From assembly GCF_051192575.1 (NCBI RefSeq), contig NZ_JBPJSQ010000011.1, positions 62,001 through 126,000 on the forward strand: DNA of 64,000 bases, given 5' to 3'. Below, one piece after another: positions 1 to 7,929 of this stretch (position 1 is the stretch's first letter; the number at the start of each line of letters is the position of its first letter). The stretch comes from Aestuariimicrobium soli (GTDB taxonomy: Bacteria; Actinomycetota; Actinomycetes; Propionibacteriales; Propionibacteriaceae). The notes beneath the pieces were generated by a model that worked only from the letters and a program-made list of their open reading frames with translations, was not told the origin of the DNA and searched no databases. Position numbers and translations under genes: made by a program.

Positions 1-1217
<1,217 letters not shown>

Positions 1218-1263
1218 TCCCATCGAGCCTCTCCCTCGGGGCTGATCGAAGGGGGCGTGACGC

Positions 1264-1956
1264 ATGAACCTGAACCACTGGATCAACTACCTGCTCGAGC
1301 ATGTGGCCGAGTTCGACCCGGTGCTGCGCACGCTGTTCGCCGGCCTGGCGATCATGCTCGAGACCTCGATCCTGATCGGCCTGGTCGTGCCGGGTGACTC
1401 CGTCGTGCTGGTCGCGTCGACCGGCGTGCAGAACTGGGCCGAGTGGGCGGCCACCGTGATCACCGTCGTGGTCGGCGCCCTGATCGGTGAGTCGCTGGGT
1501 TTCTACCTCGGACGATGGTTCGGCCCCCACATTCGGCACTCCTGGGTCGGCCGCCGCATCGGCGAGCACCAGTGGCGCCGCGCCGAGCTGTACCTCACCC
1601 GACGCGGGGGCATCGCGGTCTTCCTGAGCCGATTCCTGCCGGTGCTGCACTCGCTGGTGCCCCTGACGGTCGGCATGAGCAAGATGCGCTACCGCACCTT
1701 CATCGCCTGGACGAGCGCCGCCTGCACGCTGTGGGCCCTGGCCTACGTCACGGTGGGCTGGCGGGCCGCCGAGAGCTACCGTCAACTCTCCGAGCGGCTG
1801 CACTGGGCCGGCTACGCCTTCATCGGTGCGCTGGTGCTGGCCGGTCTGGTGTTCTGGGGTGTGAAGAAGGCGATCGCCCGCTCCGAGGCCCGACACATGG
1901 TCGAACCCGAAGCGGGCGATCGTGTTGACGAGGCTCAGCGCTCGTCGTCGCGGTAG
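1264..1956 (+). CDS. DedA/SNARE-associated family membrane protein
   Basis: 230 residues. DedA-family integral membrane proteins include flippases for polyprenyl phosphate and phospholipids; the substrate here is unknown. An amphipathic start is followed by a hydrophobic hairpin with the family glycine/acid signature (ETSILIGLVVPGDS, residues ~37-50), a central segment GESLGFYLGRWFG, the arginine-containing FLSRFLPVLHSLVPLTVGMS around residue 120, and two C-terminal membrane spans. The ATG follows a GGGGG tract at a usable SD distance. The 3' end overlaps the convergent PspC gene by 22 bp. Confidence 0.9.
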   Translation: MNLNHWINYLLEHVAEFDPVLRTLFAGLAIMLETSILIGLVVPGDSVVLVASTGVQNWAEWAATVITVVVGALIGESLGFYLGRWFGPHIRHSWVGRRIGEHQWRRAELYLTRRGGIAVFLSRFLPVLHSLVPLTVGMSKMRYRTFIAWTSAACTLWALAYVTVGWRAAESYRQLSERLHWAGYAFIGALVLAGLVFWGVKKAIARSEARHMVEPEAGDRVDEAQRSSSR

Positions 1957-2273
1957 GGGTCGAAGGTCTCCCGCGGGTGCGGGGCTGCGCCCGGACGACC
2001 CGAGGGCTGCGCCTCCTTCTTGGTCTTGTACTCGTCGTAGGCCTGCTTGCCCTTGCCGAGCACCTCGTCGAGGTGCGTCTTCTGCTGACCCTCGAGCGGC
2101 AGCACGAGCCAGCCGACCGCGTAGATCAGCGCGACGGCTCCCGACGTGGCGATGGTGAGCACGATCATGATCAGCCGGACGATGTTGACGTCGAGCTTGG
2201 TCTGTCGCGCGATCGACTGGCAGATGCCGGCGACCATCTTGTCGCGGCTGCGGGTCCAGGTGGCGGATGCCAT
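1935..2273 (-). CDS. PspC domain small membrane protein
   Basis: 112 residues. An N-terminal PspC domain (residues ~10-60: VAGICQSIARQTKLDVNIVR, then a transmembrane stretch ending GWLVLPLEG) is followed by a charged Lys/Glu-rich cytoplasmic tail. PspC proteins sense or transmit cell-envelope stress; in actinobacteria they are often linked to two-component systems rather than PspA. Two further PspC-type genes lie just upstream in the same orientation and a PspC-sensor kinase lies beyond them, supporting a role in envelope homeostasis. Overlaps the dedA 3' end tail to tail. Confidence 0.85.
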   Translation of the reverse strand: MASATWTRSRDKMVAGICQSIARQTKLDVNIVRLIMIVLTIATSGAVALIYAVGWLVLPLEGQQKTHLDEVLGKGKQAYDEYKTKKEAQPSGRPGAAPHPRETFDPYRDDER

Positions 2274-2328
2274 GACTTCTCCCTTGTTGGTGGGTCTGGG
2301 TGGGTGGATGGATGGGACGGGCGGAGCG

Positions 2329-2532
2329 TCAACGGGGGTGACGTCGACTGAGGACCACTCCGAGAATCCCCAGACAGATCAGGAAGGCGGGAGCCGCCCA
2401 GCGGACGACCTCCCACGAGAGGCGGTGGCCGGAACCGACCCAGACCGCCGTGGCGGCGATGCCCAGGAAGAGCAGTCCCCAGACCAGCGACGAGACGTCG
2501 AGCCGGCGGGTGGAATCGCGGCGGTTCGTCAT
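2329..2532 (-). CDS. small two-span membrane protein next to PspC genes
   Basis: 67 residues: a short basic N-terminus (NRRDSTRRLD), two hydrophobic helices (residues ~15-33 and ~42-60) and a basic tail SRRHPR. No named family is recognised beyond similarity in layout to LiaI/LiaF N-terminal membrane hairpins. Its ATG overlaps the stop of the upstream PspC gene (ATGA, 2529-2532), so it is translationally coupled to it. It is probably an accessory membrane subunit of the same stress module (inference from position). Confidence 0.7.
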   Translation of the reverse strand: MTNRRDSTRRLDVSSLVWGLLFLGIAATAVWVGSGHRLSWEVVRWAAPAFLICLGILGVVLSRRHPR

Positions 2533-3941
2533 GAGGTGTGCACCGCCCCCGCCGACCAGGTCAGATGGATCACCAGGGTCAGGCGCGGGCCCGAGGTCGG
2601 CCCCATGGTGACGGTGTCGCTGTGGTCGCCGACGGTTCCCCGCTCGACCTTGCCCGAACCGGCACCCGATCCGCCCGTTCCGCCGGGGTCGCTGCCCTGG
2701 TGGTCGACGACCATGCCACTTGCTCGGCTCGTGTAGATCACGGTGACGGGCTGGTCGGGGGAGACCTTCACCGACACCGCCGACGACCGTGCGTCGATGG
2801 TCACGGTGCGGTCCTCGCTGAGCGTGAGACCGGTCAGGTCGACGTTCCAGGTCTGGCCGACCAGCGAGAGGTCATGCAGGTCGGCCTCCTGGGACCAGCT
2901 GAGCGACTGCGCTCCCGGGCCCTGCCGGTCGCCCGGCGAGACCGACAGGGGGGCCATCATCAGCGAAGCGATCAATCCCACGGCGATCATCAGGCGCGGA
3001 CGACCGACCACCGATCCAATCACCAGGGCCAGCCCGATCACCGCGAGTGCGGCACCCAGGGCGAGCACCGGTCGTCCGGGAGCGGTGTGGTCGAGGATCA
3101 GGAACGCACCGGTCGCGAGTCCCGCGGTGACCAAGCCGCCCCACCACGACGGACGAGGCCCACGCCGCCGCAGGGGGGTCGCCACCGGGGCGGCCGCCGC
3201 CATCGGGGTTGCGGTCGGGGCGGGTGCCGGCGCCGGCAGGGGGCGCCCCTGGGGGGCGTGACCCACGAAGGCGGCCGGAGCCACGCCGGGCCGCTGCGTT
3301 CCACCGTGTTGCACCTGCTGCAGGCGCGACTGCCAGGCCTGCACGGCCTGTCCGAACTCGGTGGCCGGAGCGCCGGTGACCATCGGTTGAGGACGACCGC
3401 CCTGTGTCTGGGTGATCGGTGTCTGGGTGATCGGTGCCCGGGTGAGCGGCGGGGCGGGGCGCCAGCCCTGAGCGGGGGGCAGCATGCCGGGAGCCGGGGT
3501 GGCGTACCCCGACGGGGGCAGGAGCTGGGTCGGCTGCTGGGCCGCGCGCTGATGGGCGACGTGGCGTCGTCCGATGAACACCAACAGACCGAGCACGATC
3601 AGGGGACCCACGCCGAAGGGGGTGAAGGCGGCGGTCAGGGCCAGCATCACGACGGAGGCGACGATGATCAGCACCGTGACTCGGGCGGTCGACCACGAGC
3701 GCCACGCGGGCAACCATTGCTCGATGCGGGAACGGCCGCCATCGGCGGGGGGCATGAACAACCACAACACGCCGTAGATCACGGCCCCGACCCCGCCCGA
3801 CAGGGTGGCGAGCACCATCGCCGTGCGGATCAGCAGGGGGTCGACCCGCCAGCGCTCACCCAGCGCGGCGCACACGCCGGCGAGCTGACCCTCGCTCGAG
3901 CGAGGGTGGCGCACCAGATCGGTGGTCGGCGTTTCGGTCAC
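2529..3941 (-). CDS. PspC domain membrane protein with LiaF-like C-terminal beta domain
   Basis: 470 residues from the GTG at 3941; upstream in-frame codons exist, but this start precedes the PspC domain directly and has a GGATGGGGG tract. Residues ~10-65 are PspC (EGQLAGVCAALGERWRVDPL, then a TM ending GVLWLFMPP). Then come two TM spans, a long Pro/Ala/Gln linker, three more TM segments and a Ser/Val/Thr-rich extracytoplasmic beta region with motifs such as VTIDARSSAVSVKV, as in LiaF or 'toast-rack' C-domains. Divergent from the sensor kinase at 4058 (116 bp between), which suggests a LiaF-like partner of that kinase. The function is inferred from architecture and context. Confidence 0.8.
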   Translation of the reverse strand: MTETPTTDLVRHPRSSEGQLAGVCAALGERWRVDPLLIRTAMVLATLSGGVGAVIYGVLWLFMPPADGGRSRIEQWLPAWRSWSTARVTVLIIVASVVMLALTAAFTPFGVGPLIVLGLLVFIGRRHVAHQRAAQQPTQLLPPSGYATPAPGMLPPAQGWRPAPPLTRAPITQTPITQTQGGRPQPMVTGAPATEFGQAVQAWQSRLQQVQHGGTQRPGVAPAAFVGHAPQGRPLPAPAPAPTATPMAAAAPVATPLRRRGPRPSWWGGLVTAGLATGAFLILDHTAPGRPVLALGAALAVIGLALVIGSVVGRPRLMIAVGLIASLMMAPLSVSPGDRQGPGAQSLSWSQEADLHDLSLVGQTWNVDLTGLTLSEDRTVTIDARSSAVSVKVSPDQPVTVIYTSRASGMVVDHQGSDPGGTGGSGAGSGKVERGTVGDHSDTVTMGPTSGPRLTLVIHLTWSAGAVHTS

Positions 3942-3947
3942 CCCCCC

Positions 3948-3953
3948 ATCCTG
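3948..3953 (-). promoter_or_regulatory. possible -10 box of the PspC operon
   Basis: CAGGAT ends 6 nt before the GTG at 3941, the geometry of a leaderless start. It departs from TAnnnT at the first base, so it is weak. The GGATGGGGG tract could instead act as a ribosome site. Confidence 0.35.
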
Positions 3954-4057
3954 ACAAAGTCGTCGACTGCCGATCATCAGGTTCGTCCCTGAGTCGGCCA
4001 TGGCTGCGACCATGGTGGCTGGCTTCCCGGGCGCGCGCGTGTGAGTCTTGATGCATC

Positions 4058-5401
4058 ATGACGACCGTGCAGCCCTCCCGCGACATGCGCGCCGACCCCT
4101 CGGGGCCCGGAGCGGGTGCTGCTGCGCAGCTGCCCGAGACACGCCCGGAACCACGACCCGAGCCGCGGCTCGAGCCGCCGCGGGTGACGCGCGCCGGCGA
4201 CGGTGCCTGGGTGGCGGGCGTCGCCCACGGCATCGCGACCCACCTCGGTTGGCCGCCCATGCTGGTGCGCGGTGCCTTCGTCGCCCTGGCCATGTTCAAC
4301 TTCCTGGGCGTGCTGGTCTACGGCGTGCTCTGGGTGGTGCTGCCCGGCCTCAAGGACGCGGCGCAGGCGCAGGCCCCCGGGCTCGAAGCGGCCACCCGCA
4401 CCGGCAAGCGGCCCCGACGTCAGGTCACCTCCCGCGACTTCGGGGTGATCAGCGCGCTGGTGGTGGGCGGTGTCGGGGTGGCCTGGCTGACGCAGGCCTT
4501 CGGGCTGGGGCTGCCGCAACAGATCTTCTGGCCGACGGCGATCGCGGCCGTCGGTCTGGCGCTGATCTGGCGACAGGCGGACGACCCCGCACCGACCGTC
4601 GACCGCAAGACCAGCAAGTGGCTGCGGCCGCTGGTCTCCGGCGGCGGCTGGGCCTCGTGGGCCCGGATCGCCATCGGCATCAGTCTGCTGAGTGCCGCCT
4701 TCTCGATCGTGGTCGGCAACCAGATCGGCTTCGCCAACCTGCCGACCATTCTCGCCCTCAACCTGCTGGTGGTGGCCGGGATCGGTCTGGTCTCGGCGCC
4801 CTGGCTGTACCGGGCCAGGCGCCGCATGAACGAGGCCACCGAGCAGCGCCTGCTCGCCGACGCCCGCGCCGACATGGCCGCCCACCTGCACGACTCGGTG
4901 CTGCAGACCCTGGCCCTGATCCAGCGCCAGTCCACCGACGCCCAGGCCGTGGCGAGCCTCGCCCGCCGCCAGGAGCGCGAGCTGCGCGGCTGGCTCTACG
5001 GCGACGGCGGCGCCGACGACACCCACCTGAAGGCGGCGCTCTCGCGGGCCGCCCAGGAGGTCGAGGACGAGCGCGGCGTTCCGGTCGAGGTGATCTGCGT
5101 CGGCGACATCGAGCTCACCACCGACCTGGGCGCCATGGTGCAGGCCGCGCGCGAGGCCATGATGAACGCGGCCAAGCATTCGTCCGCCGCCAAGATCGAC
5201 GTCTACGCCGAGGTGGGCGAGGGTGCCGTCGAGATCTTCGTCCGCGATCGTGGTCGGGGTTTCTCGATGGACGACGTCGCCGACGACCGGCAGGGTGTGA
5301 GGAACTCGATCATCGCCCGCATGGAACGACACGGGGGGCGGGCGACCATTCGGTCCGCTCCCGGTGAGGGAACCGACATCACATTGGAGATGCAGACATG
5401 A
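4058..5401 (+). CDS. sensor histidine kinase with N-terminal PspC domain
   Basis: 447 residues. After a proline-rich N-terminus, residues ~45-105 form a PspC domain (DGAWVAGVAHGIATHLGWPP, TM, VLWVVLPGL). Further TM spans follow (residues ~130-165 and ~205-245), then a NarL-family kinase core: phospho-acceptor HLHDSVLQTL with His near residue 277, N-box EAMMNAAKHS, and ATP-lid glycines DRGRGF and GEGTDI. The PspC domain replaces a classical extracellular sensor, so it probably reads membrane state. The stop overlaps the response-regulator start (ATGA, 5398-5401). Divergent from the PspC/LiaF-like operon. Similar PspC kinases are known in actinobacteria. Confidence 0.93.
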   Translation: MTTVQPSRDMRADPSGPGAGAAAQLPETRPEPRPEPRLEPPRVTRAGDGAWVAGVAHGIATHLGWPPMLVRGAFVALAMFNFLGVLVYGVLWVVLPGLKDAAQAQAPGLEAATRTGKRPRRQVTSRDFGVISALVVGGVGVAWLTQAFGLGLPQQIFWPTAIAAVGLALIWRQADDPAPTVDRKTSKWLRPLVSGGGWASWARIAIGISLLSAAFSIVVGNQIGFANLPTILALNLLVVAGIGLVSAPWLYRARRRMNEATEQRLLADARADMAAHLHDSVLQTLALIQRQSTDAQAVASLARRQERELRGWLYGDGGADDTHLKAALSRAAQEVEDERGVPVEVICVGDIELTTDLGAMVQAAREAMMNAAKHSSAAKIDVYAEVGEGAVEIFVRDRGRGFSMDDVADDRQGVRNSIIARMERHGGRATIRSAPGEGTDITLEMQT

Positions 5402-6153
5402 GCCAGACCCCCGGCCACCAGCAGCAGGGCCACCAGCAGCAGGACGATCAGCAGCAGGACGCCCAGCCGGACCAGCCCCGCGGACCCGTGCCGGTGGTGC
5501 TGGTCGATGACCACGCGATGTTCCGCGCCGGGGTGCGCCACGAGTTGGCCCGCACCCCCGACCTCGTCCGCGTCATCGGCGAGGGGGAGGACGTCGACTC
5601 GTCGGTGGCCGTGATCCGCCGGGTGCGCCCCGTGGTGGTGCTGCTCGACGTGCACCTGCCCGGTGGCGGTGGCGCCGAGGTGATCCGGCAGTGTGAGCTG
5701 TTGTCGATCCAGGCGGGGGAAGACCCGGCGTCTCGTCCGAAGTTCCTGGCGCTGTCGGTCTCGGACGCCGCCGAAGACGTGATCGGGGTGATTCGCGCGG
5801 GCGCCCGCGGGTACGTCACCAAGTCGATCGAGTCGGCCGAATTGATCGAGGCCATCGGACGAGTGGCCACCGGCGACGCCGTCTTCTCACCGAGGCTGGC
5901 GGGCTTCGTGCTGGACGCCTTCTCGGGAGCCATCGACATCGCCAGCATCGATGAGGACCTCGACCGGCTCTCGCAGCGCGAGCGCGAGGTGATGAAGCTG
6001 ATCGCCCGCGGGTACGCCTACAAAGAGGTCGCCCGCGAGTTGTTCATCTCGATCAAGACCGTCGAGACCCACGTGTCGAGCGTGCTGCGCAAGTTGCAAT
6101 TGTCCAACCGCCACCAGCTCACCAAGTGGGCCACCGATCGCAAGCTGGTCTGA
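5398..6153 (+). CDS. NarL/LuxR-family response regulator, partner of the PspC kinase
   Basis: 251 residues. The receiver domain (~31-155) has acidic DD near residue 37, phospho-acceptor Asp84 in VVVLLDVHLPG and Lys in GYVTKSIESAE. The LuxR-type HTH at the C-terminus has LSQREREVMKLIARGYAYKE and IKTVETHVSSVLRKL. It is coupled to the kinase by a 4-bp overlap. The first ~28 residues are an unusual Gln/His/Asp-rich stretch built from CAGCAG-type repeats, so a later translation start is possible, although no better codon precedes VPVVLVDDH. Likely targets are the flanking PspC genes (inference). Followed by a strong hairpin terminator. Confidence 0.93.
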   Translation: MSQTPGHQQQGHQQQDDQQQDAQPDQPRGPVPVVLVDDHAMFRAGVRHELARTPDLVRVIGEGEDVDSSVAVIRRVRPVVVLLDVHLPGGGGAEVIRQCELLSIQAGEDPASRPKFLALSVSDAAEDVIGVIRAGARGYVTKSIESAELIEAIGRVATGDAVFSPRLAGFVLDAFSGAIDIASIDEDLDRLSQREREVMKLIARGYAYKEVARELFISIKTVETHVSSVLRKLQLSNRHQLTKWATDRKLV

Positions 6154-6198
6154 GCCCGACCTGTCTGAGCTGGCCCACGCATCGGCCCCCACAAAGAA

Positions 6199-6231
6199 AC
6201 GACCTCCCGCTCACGATGAGCGGGAGGTCGT
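6199..6231. terminator. bidirectional intrinsic terminator
   Basis: Perfect 15-bp stem (6199-6213 with 6217-6231) and a 3-nt loop, between the convergent response-regulator and GlsB genes. The A-rich CAAAGAAA on the left gives a U-rich tail for minus-strand transcripts. The right side, TGTTGTG, is only partly T-rich, so termination is probably stronger for the minus-strand gene. Confidence 0.85.
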
Positions 6232-6249
6232 GTTGTGTGACGGGTGTCG

Positions 6250-6519
6250 TCAGGCCGCGCGGCCGGCCTTGCGGGAGATGAACCCCCAGATGACGAGCAC
6301 GATGAGGGCACCCACGATGGCCATCAGCCAGGTGTAAAGGCTCCAGAACGAGCTGATCGGCTTGTTGAACAGTGCCGACCCGATGAAACCGCCCAGGATG
6401 GCGCCGACGACGCCGAGGATGAGCGTGACGATCCATCCGCCGCCCTGACGGCCGGGCATGATGGCCTTGGCAATGGCGCCTGCGAGCAGGCCCAGAATGA
6501 TCCAACCGAGAATTCCCAT
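6250..6519 (-). CDS. GlsB/YeaQ/YmgE-family membrane protein
   Basis: 89 residues from the ATG at 6519 (an upstream in-frame start would add 13 polar residues outside the family). Three short membrane helices rich in Gly carry the family signature LLAGAIAKAIMPGRQGGGW and GVVGAILGGFIGS, ending in a basic tail SRKAGRAA. These 'transglycosylase-associated' proteins are small general-stress membrane proteins with no proven enzymatic role. Monocistronic, with a terminator right after it. Confidence 0.88.
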   Translation of the reverse strand: MGILGWIILGLLAGAIAKAIMPGRQGGGWIVTLILGVVGAILGGFIGSALFNKPISSFWSLYTWLMAIVGALIVLVIWGFISRKAGRAA

Positions 6520-6640
6520 GCGCTCAGTCAAGCAGAGGCGCGAGGGTTCATGCGTCAACCAAACCGCTCCTCAGGCACATTTCAGCCGGATTTCACCCTC
6601 AGGGGTGGGATGTGAGACAGGTGTCCACTGTGTGGGACGC

Positions 6641-7888
6641 TCAGAAGAACGGTCGCCAGGGCGCCAGCAACTGCTCGGTCGCCTTGGTGACCAGTCCGCG
6701 GCGGCGCCAGTCGTCCCGGCTCAGTTCCACGCAATTGGCGAGGTCGGTGTGGAAGACCTCCTCGAGGCGGGAGGCCACCTCGGGGCTGACGATCTCCATG
6801 TTGATCTCGTAGTTGCCGAGCATGCTCAGCCGGTCGAGGTTGGCGGTGCCGATGGTCGACCAGACCGAGTCGATCACCGCCGTCTTCGCGTGCACCATCG
6901 CCCCCTGGTAGAGGAACAGCCGCACGCCCTTGGCCAGCAAGTCGTCGTAGTAGCCCCGCGACAGCCAGTCGGCCACCACGTGGTTCGACTTCGCCGGCAC
7001 GATGATGCGCACGTCGGCCCCCCGCAGGCAGGCACCGTGCAGGGCGGCGATCAGGTCGTCGTCCGGAATCAGGTACGCGTGCGTCAGCCAGACCCGGTCG
7101 TTGGCGCGGTCGATCGCCTCGAGGTACATGTTGCGAATCGGGTAGACGGCCATCCGTGGGGTGTTGCGATGCACCTCGATGGGGCCCGACCAGACGCGCT
7201 CACGGGGTGATTCCAGGCGTGGCCGCCGGCGCCCCATGCCGAACAGCCCGGCGGGGGCGGAGTTCCAGTAGTCGACGAAGGCGTTCTCGATCTCAGCCAC
7301 CCCGGGGCCGGTCACCCTGGCGTGTGTGTCGCGCCAGCGGTCGGCATACAGCGAGCCGATGTTGTAACCACCGATGAACGCCACGGACGAGTCGACCACC
7401 AGGAGCTTGCGGTGGTCTCGTCCGGAGTTGCGCAGGCTCGGCACCAACCCGCCGATCAGGGGGTGGCGACCGACGTGCAGGCCCGGGGGGAAGCGGAAGA
7501 AGGTGGGGTTGACGACCAGGTTGGCGAACGTGTCGTAGACCACGTAGACGTCGACGCCGCGTTCGTGGGCGGCCACCAGGGCCTCCTTGAAGCGGGTGCC
7601 GACCTCGTCGCCCTTCCAGATGAAGGTCTCGAAGTGAATCGTGTGCTCGGCGGCGTCGATGGCCGCCAGCATGTCGGCGTAGACGTCCTCGCCGTAGGTG
7701 TAGACGGTGATCTGGTCGCCGTCGGCATCGACCGCGACGGCGGGCGTGGTCGGGAACCGGTAGGGCTTGCGATGCCGGCGGCGCACGCTCTCGGCGATCG
7801 TGAGCCCCAGCATGGTGGCCACCTGGGCGCCGACCGTGATGCCGGTCACCCAGTGCACGACTCTCCTGGTTCTGGCGACCCACGACAT
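6641..7888 (-). CDS. phospholipase D-like / cardiolipin synthase-like protein
   Basis: 415 residues from the ATG at 7888; a GTG nine bases upstream is possible, but the ATG lies at the leaderless distance from a TAGGGT box. An N-terminal hydrophobic segment (~12-32) anchors it in the membrane. Two HKD motifs are present: HRKLLVVD (His ~159) followed by GGYNIGS, and HAKTAVID (His ~333) followed by GTANLD. This two-HKD layout fits cardiolipin synthases, which join phosphatidyl groups on the membrane; another PLD-type lipid activity is possible. Divergent from pcrA with starts 42 bp apart. Confidence 0.9.
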   Translation of the reverse strand: MSWVARTRRVVHWVTGITVGAQVATMLGLTIAESVRRRHRKPYRFPTTPAVAVDADGDQITVYTYGEDVYADMLAAIDAAEHTIHFETFIWKGDEVGTRFKEALVAAHERGVDVYVVYDTFANLVVNPTFFRFPPGLHVGRHPLIGGLVPSLRNSGRDHRKLLVVDSSVAFIGGYNIGSLYADRWRDTHARVTGPGVAEIENAFVDYWNSAPAGLFGMGRRRPRLESPRERVWSGPIEVHRNTPRMAVYPIRNMYLEAIDRANDRVWLTHAYLIPDDDLIAALHGACLRGADVRIIVPAKSNHVVADWLSRGYYDDLLAKGVRLFLYQGAMVHAKTAVIDSVWSTIGTANLDRLSMLGNYEINMEIVSPEVASRLEEVFHTDLANCVELSRDDWRRRGLVTKATEQLLAPWRPFF

Positions 7889-7895
7889 GCGCACC

Positions 7896-7901
7896 ACCCT
7901 A
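7896..7901 (-). promoter_or_regulatory. -10 box (TAGGGT) of the PLD-like gene, leaderless
   Basis: TAGGGT on the minus strand ends 7 nt before the ATG at 7888, so transcription should start at or next to the start codon. Only 13 bp separate it from the pcrA -10 box pointing the other way. Confidence 0.6.
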
Positions 7902-7914
7902 GGGGATGGCCAAC

Positions 7915-7920
7915 TATTCT
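7915..7920 (+). promoter_or_regulatory. -10 box (TATTCT) of pcrA, probably leaderless
   Basis: TATTCT ends 9 nt before the ATG at 7930 and no SD sequence lies between. It agrees with TAnnnT and favours the ATG at 7930 over earlier in-frame codons. Confidence 0.55.
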
Positions 7921-7929
7921 GGGACAGCC

